64,000 nucleotides of DNA from Undaria pinnatifida (GCA_012845835.1 JABAKD010000021.1:12270795-12334794); one strand, 5' to 3'; counted from the first letter of the stretch, positions 22,501-34,237 are shown. The notes: generated from the letters alone by a model not told the origin. Numbers and translations are program-made.

Positions 22501-25500
22501 GCAATAAACTTTACAAGTAGGAGGGGGGGGGAGGGGGGGGGGGGGGGTGGGGGGGGGGGCGGGAGAACGCATGTAAGCTTAAAAATAGCGCGTCGCCAAA
22601 GTTTCGCCGATACAAAAAAAACTACTTTGTCGCTACCGCTCCACGTTTCAATCAAACAACGAGCACCGTAAGGAAAAAATATGGTATCGTATCGTGATAT
22701 CCGCATGCTCTTCATCGAGCAGTAAACATTTCACTAGGGGCGGGAGGGGGGGAGGGGGAGAGCAGAACGCACGTAAGCCTAAAAACAATGCGTCGTGAAA
22801 GTTTCGCCAACGAACGCATCGTTACCGCTTGACGCTTAACCCCTTCAGTGCCCGAAAACCCCTCCCCAAACCAATTACAAGCATTTTGGCTCCAAAATCG
22901 GGTTTCCAAATGTCAAGGGGTTAACCGTACAACGACTCGATACTCCCACTTCGTACAGGAATTATATCGCTTCGCTTACCGGTCCGGGGGAGCGTCCTCG
23001 AAGCAAAGACCCCAGGTTCGGGATGTCGACGTCCCTATCCCGCCCGTACCCCATTTCCCACGTGGGTATTTCCCCCCCGTAGCCACTGTAGCCCATCTAG
23101 TCATATAATAGTCGTTCGCGTGTTAATGGAGAGATGGCATCATAGAGTCCGCGAACCGCGATACCATGTGACCATGTGTAGGTACATACGTGTACGTTTG
23201 GGGAAACGGAGTGGGGGGGGGGGGGGCAAGAGAGGGAGGGAGGGAGGGAGGGACGGAGGGAGGGAGGGAGGGAGGGAGCGAGGGAGGGAGGGAGAAATCA
23301 TGACTATTAAACAACAGAGTCGTGAACGATAGACAAAATCAACACTACTGAAAAAAAATATTCTACAACCGAAGGACAGACAGACAACACGCCAAGGGCA
23401 AATCACTGCAAGTGCTCCTACCGAAGGACGGGCAAAAAAAAACGCCTCACCGTGATATCGTACACTAGTCGGTTCGCAAACGGCTCTTCATCCCCCGCCC
23501 CTCCTCCTCCTCCTCCTCCTCCTCCTCCTCCTCCGCCTCCTCTCCGTCGAACGCCCGAGGTTTCGGCACGTAAGAAGGCGTTCAGGCAAGCACAGAAGCC
23601 CGTTGCTCGAGGGAGCAGAAGACGCTCGAACCCTGGGCGTTGCTCCTGGAACAGATACCCGAGAAAACAGAACATAACAACAGCGGTAGACACAAAACAT
23701 GCCAAAGACAAAACAAAATCAAAACATACGGCGCAAGAAGTGGAGGGGGTGGCGGGAGGGCGTCGGAGGGATAGAGCGGGGAGGCTTGCTCCGCGCAGGG
23801 GGCGCGAGGGAGTGGGACACGGTGTGGCGCGGGGGGGGGGGGGGGGGGGGGGGATGTTGCATCGTGCCGCTGCGGAAATCGCCATGAAAAAAAAAAAAAA
23901 ATCTAAACACGTCAGCAGTGAGTTCGATAAAATTAGGGTCGATACTCATCTTTGCAAGCTGCATGATACACCTACCTGCCTGCCGCTCGTTGGTCCTACG
24001 GATATTGTCAGGGTGAACATCACCACTTGTGTTCGTCTGTCCACGTCTGTCCATTCTAAAGTCCCGACGGTAGTTCAAGCCTTTTTTGTTTTTGATTCTA
24101 TCAATATCAATAGTATATCGACCAAAAACAAGATGACAACCGGTCAGGGAGAGCCTGTAGCAGTACGAGCATGAAAACGCGGTGCGCGTGTATGTCGTAT
24201 AGATCCTACCGTCGCGCTTTGACGACACTAGTGGACACACAACTGAGCACACCCTCTACCCGGCATCCCGGATGCTTGGTGTGACCGATTCCACGTTCGT
24301 CAATACCAGGTATGTTTCAACACTTTTTTTTTCGTTTGAAGTCCCAATGGGAGTCACCCCTTTGGCCATGCGACTCCTGCTGCTGTTACGGGCGAGGGTG
24401 GGGGGAGCTGCCGCTGCTACTGCTACTGGTATATACTGCCGCTGCTGCCGCTGCTGCCGCTGCTGCTGCTGCTGCTGCTACTGCTACCGCTGCTGATGAT
24501 GCCGCTGTTGCTGGTGTTGCTACTGCTACTGGTACTACTACTTCTACTACTATGGCTGCTACTGTTGCACTACTGATCCACCTCGCTGTGTGTATTACAA
24601 ACCAGCACATCACCTTCTTGGCAAACGCCTCGCACTTTTCCATAGACCTCTGGTTGATCGTCGTTCCCTCCGGGAATATCAGCAGCCGCAGCGGGAACCC
24701 GTCCGCCGTAAAAACGCCCAGTTGTTTCTCCAGGTTCGCCCTGTCAATCGCAGAAGAAACACACGCGCAAACACGCGCACACGCGCAACCACAGCAACAA
24801 CAGCAGCAGCAACAAAAAACAACAACGAACAACAAAACAAACGAATAAACAAATAAAGGAGCCTGATGATATAACCAAACCTGCCACGCTCTTGTTGCCG
24901 TACCCGGGTCCCAACAGGGCGAAGACAAGCCTTGACCAAAAAAACACAGCGTCGGACCGTAAACGATGTTATATAAAACAACGGTGGGTGCTACTGTAGG
25001 TCCTACCCTCTACAGAGTACCGCCTCCTTTCGTAAAACAATTCTTCAAGTCTTGCCACCTCGGTAGGGTCAGCCCGAGAGGTGAGGTCACGCCACACAAG
25101 CCACCCTGGGTGAGTCTCCACACCCACATCCTGGCCAAAAGGATCTACCTGCTGCAGGACCACCGTCCCACACAATCATGAAAACACACACAACCACATC
25201 ACTAACGAACAAACCTACCTACACTGATATATTCGGTGAGAAGGATAACCGTACAGCAGGCGGGTGCCCCGACTTCAGAGCGCCCAGGATAAGCGCATTC
25301 GGGACTTGACCCCTTTAGAACCCCGAACCCCTCCCAATACTAAATCCAAGTAATGTTGTCCCCCCAAACGGGTTTCCAGATGCAAAGGGGTTAGGAGCGG
25401 TCAAATCGGCATGTCACGCATACACTAAAAGCTGTAAACTTCCCCCTACAGAAAAGAGCAACATATCGTTCGTCAAGAGCGCTTGTTTAGGATTGTCACG

Positions 25501-28500
25501 GGGCGCTCTTGACTCGGGGTACCCACTGTACCTATCTTTGGCCCAGTCCCTTCGGAGAAAGATGAAGCCGAAGCCCTTCAAGCCCCAGCCGATCACGGGC
25601 ACATGCTTCTGGTCGTCCTTGAGGATGATCTTCAGGGCCCCGTGGCGGCCGAGGCGCCGAAAGATCTCAAAAACGAACCACCAGTCGCAGTCCACCTGAG
25701 GCAAAAGTGAACGTAAAAATCGACAAGACGAGTCAAAAATCAGCCGTCAGTCGCCTAGTTCAAGTTTGACAAGCGGGATTACGAGTTAGCTGGACATGGC
25801 TAGATATCAGCAGGGGGGGGGGGGGGTGTACACGGTGTTCATGCATGGTTGTAGCCGTATGAGCATAGACCCTCGCATCCGCATCCGCACTATGCCGGGA
25901 CGAAGCACGTCGGGTTTTCACGAACCAGGCAGACATTGCTTGCACCAAGCGCGAGGTGCCGTGAGGTTTTCGGCGAGTCGCATGAAGGGTGAGCAGCATC
26001 CCACTCAGAACCGCCTTGTGAGGCGGACTTGCATATGGATGACAGCTTCAATGGGCTGATTTAATTTCCGGTATGGCCACGTCCAGAGACAGTCAATGGG
26101 AGTACTGCGTAACTGCCTCGTTGGTGTCCTACCGTAACACTACGTGACACGATAATTCCCCTTGTGCGGAGTAAAAGTTCTCCACCCCTCTTACCAGCTG
26201 GGTGGGGGGAGGGGGATACTTACTCATTTGTTGCTTGCCTTAGTGATTTGACGATTGACCACGCATCCCTTTCGAGACTGAGCACCGTTCCTACTCCTAA
26301 TAGAGACACCTCCAACATTTGGGCGCTCATTACGCATTTTCCATATAACACATCAAAACTGTTTGCTTATCCTATCGCCGTCCTGCTTCGCCGTCTGCGG
26401 CCACCATCTAGCTCCTCGGATAGCGATCGTTTCTTGCTACGTAATCTAGTCTACCAAACTGTTCTGTGTCACATTCGTCTAATTTCCTCATCTCCTCAAA
26501 CGCATCCCGTTTCTCCTTGTATATTTCACGTTCTCCTACTACGTGAGTCCTACACTATCGTTGTGCCACACGGGCACATATGTGTAACGACGTCCTCCTC
26601 CTCCCGACTACTGGTATATCTCTTTCCTCTTTCTGGTAGGTCCAGGTCCCCTACACGAAATCGCAGTTTAACCTGTTTCGCGTAGTCCATCGCGTCGTGC
26701 AAATACGTTTCCATTCCAATATCTTCCCTCAACCCCCCGCATTTCTCTCAAGCGCTTCTCCTCTTCGTCCTATTTCTTAGCGCTAGCCTTCCCCTTTCTT
26801 CCACTACATATTGTATTTCTGCCTTGTACCCTGGGGGGGAGGGGCGACCCGAAAAGGCAACAACTAAACGATAATTGAATAGCTGGCTCAACTCCTACTG
26901 GAAGCATATGGTGTGCACCTGCATCCGTCTTGTTCGGGGACGAAGAAATTGGGGGACGAAAACAATTCGGAATTTAGTGTGGGACAAAAATTTCAGTCGC
27001 ACAAGACTTAAACTCATCGTCAAGAAACCTTAAACACGATTAACATTAACATTTCCAGCCACAGACGCCAACAAACATGCCACGCAAAACTCTCACGCCA
27101 CAATAGGGGGTGCGCTTTTTGGACCGCGCGTTTCTGACCGGCTGAGCTCCTCCAAGTGCGGCAAGATATCGGTTAGCATGGTAACTGTCCGAGCGTGTGT
27201 GTTTTGGGACCACCACACAGAACTCTCGGTCGGGTTTGCGCGAACGAAGGATCGCAAAGATTCGGCAAGTACCGCGACGACTACCACAGAGTGTCGCCGC
27301 AACGGCATCCATGAGGCAAGTGCCGTGGTGGTTACCGCAATAGATGCCACCCCGACTACAGCCCTTTGTGCCCCACCAGCTCGTGTTCTCGAGTTTGACC
27401 GCTTTTTGCACACACACACCCACCCACCTCCACCTGAGCCACGAATACCGTCCCAACCGACACGTTGATGCTCGCATCCCATCCCCGGCTCCCATAACAG
27501 CCCACCCCGTGCAGCTCCTTGTGTGAGGAGCTCAGAAACTTCTTCTGAACCCCTCGAGTGGAGTGCGTCACACGCGAAACGCGCCGGTCTGCCGCAGAAA
27601 ATATGCAAACCTCAGCAATATACCGTACGCAACTAAGCGCGCTGTCTGCCTTGCCAAGTACCAACTGGAGGCTAACACCTCAGTCGTCGATTTATAGTCA
27701 GCCAAATTCATAGCCCTAGACAAGCCACAACCCTTCCACGGGTTTGATCCGGTTGGATTCCTGTGCTCGCTATTCTACGCGGTGATCGCTCGAAATGTGT
27801 AGTAAACAAATGCGACAGAAGGATTTTAGGCGAAAGCAATGGAGAACCACCTAGCCACAAGTATCCGAACGCTACCGTTTGTACTTCGTATATATGTTAC
27901 TTGCCTACGGGGGGTGGGTTGCCATCTCCCCGTCAAGTAGTGCCAACCCCAATATAAACACCAACACCAATATCAACAAACACCACCGCCACCACTACAA
28001 TCACCAACAGTAACCAAGAAAGCGCGCAATATCCCCCAACACCCTCCTCCCCCCCGCCCCCCCCCTTCTACCCCCGACCCCCCGCTTCGCCTGCCTTTAC
28101 AAACCCTCACTTCCCTCCACAAACCCTCGCCTGGCAACAACCCCCCGCTCTCCCCTCCCCGCGTGTGCCTCCAACCCTCAACTTCGCCTGCAGTTGGAAA
28201 CCCTCAATCAACAACCAAGAGCCTCGTCCGGTGAAAAGACCCTGCCTCCCACCCGCCCTCCGTCTGAATCCATAGCCCTCCGCTTCGCGAGGCAATGGAA
28301 ACGCTCACTCCACATCAGATCAGACAGACGGTTACAGCTGGACGTAGTGTGTGTTGCACATTTCATCACCGTTGTAGAACGGCAACAATTATTACATTCG
28401 ACGATAAAAAGTCGAAAAGTGGGAATGAAAGCTGAACCAATCCCATGTGCGATAAAAATATAGCCAAGTACCGGGCGGGAGAATAAGGGAAGACACTCGT

Positions 28501-28816
28501 GGCCACGACTTGTCCAGAAGTTCGCTGAGGCAAACACCTCCTACGAGTCGACCAGGACAGGAAATGTGGTGATTAGAAAAAGGACAGTCCAAGTACTACG
28601 GCGTTTCCGATTTCCAAACTCTGTTGCGCTGGAAAAAATCTAAAAATACGTATTGAAATAGACTACGAGTAATGTCATACCAGGTATAACAGAAGGCTAA
28701 CCAACCCACGGAAAAATTAGGCAAGATAAAAAAAGGTAGGAACATCTGTTTCTAACCTAATTTTTCGCTCATCTTTCGCGGGTTCGGTTGGCCTAAAATA
28801 GTGACGTTCGACGGTT

Positions 28817-28851
<35 letters not shown>

Positions 28852-29000
28852 GCTACTACTACTACTACTACTACTACTCTACTACTACTACTACTACTAC
28901 TACTACTGCTACTACTACTACTACTACTACTACTCTACTACTACTTCTACTACTACTACTACTCTACTACTACTACTACTACTACTACTGCTGCTGCTAG

Positions 29001-29035
<35 letters not shown>

Positions 29036-29153
29036 TACTACTACTACTACTACTCTACTACTACTACTACTACTGCTGCTAGTACTACTACTACTACTAC
29101 TACTGCTGCTGCTACTGCTACTACTACTACTACTACTACTACTACTATTACTA

Positions 29154-29188
<35 letters not shown>

Positions 29189-32100
29189 ACTGCTACTATT
29201 ACTACCACTACTACTATTAATACTGCTACTACTATTGCTACTAATATTGCTACTACTGCTACCACTACTACAACTACTAATACTACTACTACTACCACTA
29301 CTACTAGTACGTACGATTTCTTACCCAACCCCTACCCAACCCAAGCAACACGCCACCGTGTCCCGACCGAGTGCATGCTGTGTAGTGTGTAGTGCCAAAG
29401 AGGCAAAGCGTACGTTATCCTCACGACACACCCCAAAATCCTATTCTCGCCTGGTGATTGGCGACCACGATAGCCTGTGTATCATCATCCGGCATGACCC
29501 CCGTAACCACCATCTTCGAAGGCGGTATGATCGCCGACACCGCGTCCGCCCACATCGCCTCAGCAAAATTGGAGTTCTAGGTAAGACAGAGAAAGGGCGT
29601 GTTTCAAGTTTTCGTCGCGCGGGCACACGGGGAGAGCCGGGGGGGGGGGCAGTAAGAAAAGGCGCCGGGCTCAAACGCGAACGCACAGACCAATACAGGG
29701 AACACGGGGTGAGTGGAAACGAGGGGAGTGCATGGGTAGCGACAAACATGGGTAGGGGGCGTGAGTGACGAGGGGGGAGCGCGCGGAGGGGGGGGGAGGG
29801 GGGGGGGGAGGGGGGGGGGTCGTACTCATTTGTTGCTTGCCTTAGCCATACAACCATTGACCACACAACCCTTTCGAGACTGAGCACCGTTCCTATTCCT
29901 AATGGAAACACCTTCAACATTTGGGCGCTCATTACGTTTCTTCCATATACTACATAGAAACGGCTTGCTTATCCTATCCCCGTCCTGTTCCGCCGTCTGC
30001 GGCCACCATTTATCTTCTAAGATAGCGATCGTTTTCTAGCTACTCTCTAGTCTACCAAACTCTTCCATGTCGCGAAGGGGGGGGGGGGGTCCTGCATGCT
30101 TTGAGGTTGAAATACCGAGCGAACTATTAGTGACACGGTTTGGAGTGACAGAAAAGAGGGGCATTCGGTACGCTCCATCGCCGCGGGCGCTTCGCACACG
30201 AGAGGTGGGGACATTGAGCATGTCCTCGAGCAGGGCACTGACAACAGGCGTCTAAAACGAGGCGTTTTGTTGCCGGGCGGAGGTGGGGCACGTACTGCAT
30301 GACAAAGACGTTATCTCGACGCGAACCTCGACGCTACCCTCAAGGCCAACCTCGAGGACAACCAACTTCAACGGCGCCATTGGCGGCAAGTTCAACACGA
30401 ACCAACTTCAACACCAGCCTCCACTTCAAAAGCACCCTTAAGCACCGACTTCAACGACCCATCGCAACGAAGATCTCTACAGAAACCCCAAACAGCCGGC
30501 TCAACATCAGCCCAACGCATCAACATCAACGGGTATCCCAACGTCAAACCCCAACGACAACCTCAACCGGCCCATACCCGTCAACCCGAAAAAGGGAACC
30601 CGCACACGCGCGCCGCGATGTCACCTTTAGGCACGGCACGTCAACTTGACGGTCAAAATGTTTTTACGACTGGCGGTGGAGCTACTCCACATCGTTGGGA
30701 TGCCGCCTTTGTTTTGCTCGTACAGTATTATTTCTCGTTACATACACCTACCTTCTATAGGTGGTGGGAACTTGCACCGAGGTTGTAATTTCAGCAGCTC
30801 GAAGAAAATTATCGAAGTCAGTGCTCGGGTAAGAGGCATACAGGCACACAGGGGTCTCAAGCGAGGCGAGGAGCCCCCGAAAAAAATAAAGTAACATTAA
30901 AAAAAATGCTACAGGAGGTCGTATATGTTACCCTGTTGCACCACCGGCCCTCGCACAAGTACTACATACACGACCGGCCCTCCCGTACGAAAGAGCCCCT
31001 TACACTACCGCCCGTCGTATAAGAAACCTACACCCCTGGGAGTGGCCTACCCTGGTATATATCTTATTTGTTTCTTCTTACTAGTTTCTCTTATTTTTGC
31101 TCCTCGGATTTGTACGTTGTTTTGGTTTCCTAGGTGGCGCCCGGTGTAGTGGGTTTCAGCTGCGAGTCTTGCAAACGTATTTCCCGCACGGGCCTGGCTC
31201 GCACGTAGGCTGACTTCTGATTTTGGTGGCCCTCTCATAAGAAAGTACTACATACACTACCGGCCCTCGCATAAGAAGGAGCACCTTACACGATCGGCCC
31301 CCTCATAAGAAAAAACCCATTAGCCCTCATAAGATCGAGCTCCTTTCTCTACCAGCCCTATCACAAGAACAAGCCGTTTAAGCAATACCGGCCCTCTCAC
31401 AAGAACAAGCGTGCTTTGAACTACCGGCCCTCCGACAAGAAAGGCCTCTTACCTCTCGCAAGAACAAGCCGTTAAAGCCCTCTCATAAGAACAAGCTATT
31501 TAAGCCCCATCTGTCCTCGCGTAAGAACAAGCCTGCTTTAAACCACCGGCCCTCCCACAAGAAACACCTACCTCCCACAAGAAACACCTCGTACCTCCCA
31601 CAAGAAAAAGCCCCTTCCACGACCGGCCCTCTCACAAGAACAACCCATTGAAGCCCTCTCACAACAAAGCCTCCTTACCTGTCATAAGAAAGAGCTCCTT
31701 ACACGATCGACCCTGTCATAAGAGAACAAATAGTATAGTGAAGAGAACATAGATGTGATGTTTGATCTAGCTCAAAATTCCCCACCTAAAGAAAAAGTGC
31801 CAACACTTACCATTATAGTGGACAAAAAATAGGACCCCTCCCAATAAAAACTCACTCATATAGTATATTACACGTAACAGCAACACAGCTTGCAAAGATG
31901 AGTATTGACCTGAAATTCGTCGAACTCACGGCTGACGTCCTTGTATTTTTTTTTATAAAATACCTCAAACTACCGACCGTCTACGCCATAAAAAAGCGCC
32001 CCTTCCCTGACACATTCGCAGGATCAACATATTCGACCGATGTTATGCTAGAATTAGTGCAGGACACACTCTTTCTTGACCAAGAAATCTAGCCAAAATC

Positions 32101-33241
32101 ACTACCATGTTTGCGAAGTACCAACGTGGGTTGGGTAGGCGTTGGGTAGGGAAACACGCCATCGTGATATTGAAACCGCCGAACCGTCACAATCCAAGGC
32201 CAACCTAAACCACCAAAAGCAAACCGGCGGAAACCAAGGTTGAAAAAATATGTGTTCCCACCACTTTTTTCAAGTTTCGAACCTATTTTTGTCGTGGGTC
32301 GGTTGGTCTCCAGTTATGATGCCTTTCAAGTCCAACACTAGTCTCACGTATTTCCAATCCAAACAGGTTGATAATCAGAAACACCCGCAATATTTCGGTT
32401 TGATACCAGATCGCCGATACCGTATCGTAGCATGCATCCTCAAAGGATTCGCCGTGTCTCCCAACGCTCTCACCAGCCTTCGAACGGCCGCGGCACTGAA
32501 GGGCCTGACGAAGAGGTATATCATCCCCATCACGATGTCAACCCCTAGACATATGTTGAACAAGCAAATAATGTTCACCAGGGCTGCGCCCTTCCCCAAG
32601 AGCCTGGCCGGCGAAGCGAAAGAAAGGTACAGGCGAAAAAAAAGGTACAGGCGGAAGAGGTACGAGTGGGGAAATGTAAAAAACCTCAGCGCATCACCCG
32701 ACATAGGCGACGTAAAGGGGAGAGTGGGAGAGGGAGGGACGGCGTTGGGGGGAGGGGGAGGGGAGAGCGGGAGAAGGAGAGAGGGGGAGACACGGTTAGA
32801 AGGAGAAAGGCGAGAGAGGGGGGGGGGGGGGGGGAGGAGCGTGAAGAGGGGGCGAGCGGGGGAGGGGGGGCACGGGGGTTGAGTGGTTGAAAGGAGGATG
32901 AGACAGCCGCTGGGGAGGAGAAGGGGTGAGGGTGCGGTAGCTCAAGGAACGCTCGGCGGTGCGATGAAAGGCAAGACAGCACCACCTCCCGGGCGAAGAG
33001 CAATTTTCGGGTATCGATATCTACGATTGTTTCACCTCAAGTACAAGAAGCTACTCAAAGAGGGCACTAGTGGTGTATGGTTTATCTACTCGAGCGCGTG
33101 CTCCCCTCTTGAATGCACGCTGCTTGATCTCACAGGCAGGGTACATGGGCTCAACTCCTTAGCAAGAAAAAAAAAAACAGAAACCGTCGGCGTTTGCTCC
33201 CGGCGGGCTCACGCGGCGCCATCCCGCCCGCCGTTGCGCAT
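16574..33241 (-). CDS. LCLAT1: Lysocardiolipin/lysophospholipid acyltransferase (LCLAT1/AGPAT family), nine exons
   Basis: Membrane enzyme moving a fatty acid from acyl-CoA to a lysophospholipid (lysophosphatidate or lysocardiolipin), probably in the ER or mitochondrion-associated membrane. Exons, in order of transcription: 33213-33241, 32474-32603, 29451-29576, 25532-25695, 24614-24740, 23451-23645, 22980-23096, 20736-20809, 16574-16811. All phases agree, giving 399 codons plus TAG, close to the roughly 400 aa usual for the family. Features: membrane segment about 17-42; catalytic H-X4-D motif (NHQVDCD, H94/D99); FPEGT at 172-176; LPRATGF at 203-209; VYDIT at 253-257; GYGGEIP block at 262-268; C-terminal WARKDALLGKF at 321-331; final membrane segment about 351-375. 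Odd points: a GC-AG intron splits the H-X4-D motif, and a 14-Gly insert sits at 228-241. The 29-bp first exon is chosen because its phase fits; starting at ATG 32704 without intron 1 is the alternative. Substrate is inferred. Confidence 0.9.
18085..18150 (-). repeat. Family D fragment (acyltransferase intron 8)
   Basis: AAAATGAAAATACACTCCAG, CTGTGAGATCGAATATTTTG and TCGAAACTCATCTTTGCAAG match the D core, then a TA microsatellite (about 18149-18167) interrupts the copy. Confidence 0.65.
18527..18725 (+). repeat. Family G repeat, copy 1
   Basis: Paired with 39605-39785. Shared blocks: GGTACA-TTCGACGCGAGTC, AATGCTGAATT, GATAAAAATGAAG-like, GGGCCCGCTATG, GACCCCGGATCTGAGTT, ACTACTGGGAGGGAG, GAGAGTAGTGCGA. 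This copy has a small duplication (GTTGGATCTGAGATA). It lies in acyltransferase intron 8 and has no ORF. Confidence 0.7.
18945..19180 (-). repeat. Family D repeat, longest copy
   Basis: Reverse orientation relative to 3660-3915: CTCCAGCTGTGAGATCGAAG, TTTTGTCGAAACTCATC, GTGTGATACTCCGATCGCG, CCTCATCAAGGATATAGGTC, GGCGACTCCCC, CAGGGTGATGTTAGTCAATC, AAACCCGTTTTTGAGGGGGA. It lies in acyltransferase intron 8. Confidence 0.7.
20999..21180 (+). repeat. Imperfect TTCGTCGGTTGGGT array
   Basis: Imperfect units of about 30-35 bp around TGTTCGTCG.TTGGGTGTG or GTTCGTTTRCCGTACCATATC, with the last two units nearly identical (21126-21144 and 21159-21177). In acyltransferase intron 7. Confidence 0.55.
22190..22325. 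repeat. (CAAA)n microsatellite
   Basis: About 130 bp of CAAA units shading into CACA/CAAA mixtures. Flanked by repeated AACGCTTCGCAA-type motifs (22050-22175). In acyltransferase intron 7. Confidence 0.85.
22381..22838 (+). repeat. 208-bp tandem duplication with G tracts
   Basis: Two full copies (from about 22381 and 22590) and a third partial one (from about 22793). Each has the order CGTTTCGCC, GTCGCTACCGCT, ACGTTTCA, AACGAGCACC, TGCTCTTCATCGAGCA, then a long G-rich tract and GAACGCATGTAAGC or GAACGCACGTAAGC. The G tract (22519-22562) is much longer in copy 1. Confidence 0.75.
22836..22923 (+). mobile_element. Family S short element
   Basis: Ends TTAACCCCTTCAGTGCCCG and CAAATGTCAAGGGGTTAA are inverted repeats; the inside is AACCCCTCCCCAAACCAATT and CCAAAATCGGGTTTCC. 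It lies in acyltransferase intron 7, next to the duplication. Confidence 0.75.
23210..23293. repeat. (GGGA)n microsatellite in intron 6
   Basis: A G run followed by about 16 GGGA units, in the 354-bp intron 6 of the acyltransferase gene; on the transcribed strand it is a C/T-rich tract (TCCC)n. Confidence 0.85.
25307..25393 (+). mobile_element. Family S short element
   Basis: TGACCCCTTTAGAACCCCGA, ACCCCTCCCAATACTAAATCC, CCCCCCAAACGGGTTTCC, AGATGCAAAGGGGTTA. Near-canonical copy in acyltransferase intron 4. Confidence 0.75.
25795..26055 (-). repeat. Family E repeat
   Basis: Begins with a G run, then GTTGTAGCCGTATGAGCATA, GACCCTCGCATCC, GGGACGAAGCACGTCGGG, TTTTCACGAACCAGGCAGAC, TTGCACCAAGCGCGAGGTGC and GGCGAGTCGCATGAAGGGTG. 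In acyltransferase intron 3. Confidence 0.7.
26214..26475 (+). repeat. Family F repeat, copy 1
   Basis: Matches 29821-30069 closely along about 250 bp: TACTCATTTGTTGCTTGCC, TTTCGAGACTGAGCACCGTT, ACATTTGGGCGCTCATTACG, TGCTTATCCTATCGCCGTCC, GCCGTCTGCGGCCACCAT, GATAGCGATCGTTT, TAGTCTACCAAACT. Both copies follow a G-rich tract. In acyltransferase intron 3. Confidence 0.8.
28816..29308. repeat. Long (CTA)n microsatellite, about 490 bp
   Basis: Almost uninterrupted CTA/ACT triplets with frame slips (TCTACT) and GCT/GTA interruptions becoming denser to the right. In acyltransferase intron 3, about 140 bp from exon 3 on the downstream side; transcribed as (TAG)n. Poly-Thr, poly-Leu and poly-Val ORFs here are by-products. 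Confidence 0.9.
29821..30069 (+). repeat. Family F repeat, copy 2
   Basis: Second copy of the 26214-26475 repeat, in acyltransferase intron 2, preceded by long G runs (29792-29818). It ends at TAGTCTACCAAACTCTTCCA and is followed by another G run. Confidence 0.8.
30930..31735 (+). repeat. ACCGGCCCTCTCATAAGAA degenerate array
   Basis: Roughly 20 degenerate units of 25-45 bp built from ACCGGCCCTC, (G/T)CACAAGAA or CATAAGAA, and (A)AGCCCCTTACAC. A non-repeat block (31030-31230) interrupts it. In acyltransferase intron 2; no coding meaning. Confidence 0.7.
31875..31950 (+). repeat. Family D core
   Basis: ACAGCTTGCAAAGATGAGTA, GAAATTCGTCGAACTCACGG, CTGACGTCC. Translated on the plus strand it gives LAKMSIDLKFVELTADV, the degenerate version of the KMSFDEIFDLTA stretch seen in other D copies. 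In acyltransferase intron 2. Confidence 0.6.
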
Positions 33242-34237
33242 TGTCTCGGCAAAACACAAAATCCTCCTACATCTGCAGGAGTATCACATCTCCCTTCCAA
33301 AAGAGATGAACGAAAAAAGCCTCTGCCGATGGCCAGCTAAAAAAAACTATGAAAAATTGTTGCCGCCCGCTGGGTCCAGCGCAGCGGCAAACGTTAACGC
33401 TGACAAGGATTCGTCCCTCTAGCTCCCCTTCGATCACCCTCCTTCCCCCGTCGACTACTTTTTGCACAGAGAAGGAACGGTAAGATTGCCAGCTACAAAC
33501 AGCTTGCAGAAGACTCGGCCCATCGTCACACCCAGAATCTACGGTCGGTTAAGGCCGCGAGGGATTTCTAAGGGGTATTTCGCCAATGAAATAAGCGCGA
33601 GTAGGCGTTTCGCCAAAAAAATACAAACGACTTGGGAATAGGATTAAGATTTTTACAAGAAAGATTCCACTTCTCTCGGAAACCACTTCTCTCGGACGAA
33701 AAAGAACTGATGCAAAACTACGGAATTCAGAGCGTTTTTCGGCCTTTTTTGCCCTTTTTCTAGCCCAATACTTGACTACCTCAAAACGGCGACGAATTCT
33801 CCCTGTCCGCACTTTTCGGGGCACGAACGCATACTCTTTCAAAAGGTCCGCGAAAACCCCAGCTGCTATTTGGTGGAAGCCGTTCCTTCGTTGGTGCTGT
33901 AGCGATCGTAGTACGTACTACAGTAGCTCGCCAAACGTGTCAAGTCGTGGATTTTGGAGCGAATTCTCGACTATTCGGTGATGCTGGCTGGCAACTTTGA
34001 CCTCACGAAATCACTTACGTCGTGGCAGTGAGTCATTTCTGGTTGCCTACGACTGCTGCCCTCGGCACCCGGCGCCCTCACGCACCTCATGGTGAACGCG
34101 GTGCAATTTCGTGGGCTGTGGTTGCCTGTGAGGAGATGTAGCTGTCCTCAAGTCTAGGGCAAACGTTCATTTGGGCGTTGTTTCTTTGTTTCATTTTGTC
34201 TTCTGAAAACGAATTTTTACGATCTTTACCGCTGCAG

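Noticed and set aside
27046-27664. Overlapping 100-170-codon minus ORFs
   Set aside because: In acyltransferase intron 3. Three frames are open together and none has family motifs, while exons 3 and 4 already join in phase.
28801-29328. Poly-Thr, poly-Leu and poly-Val ORFs
   Set aside because: All are readings of one CTA microsatellite in different frames and strands.
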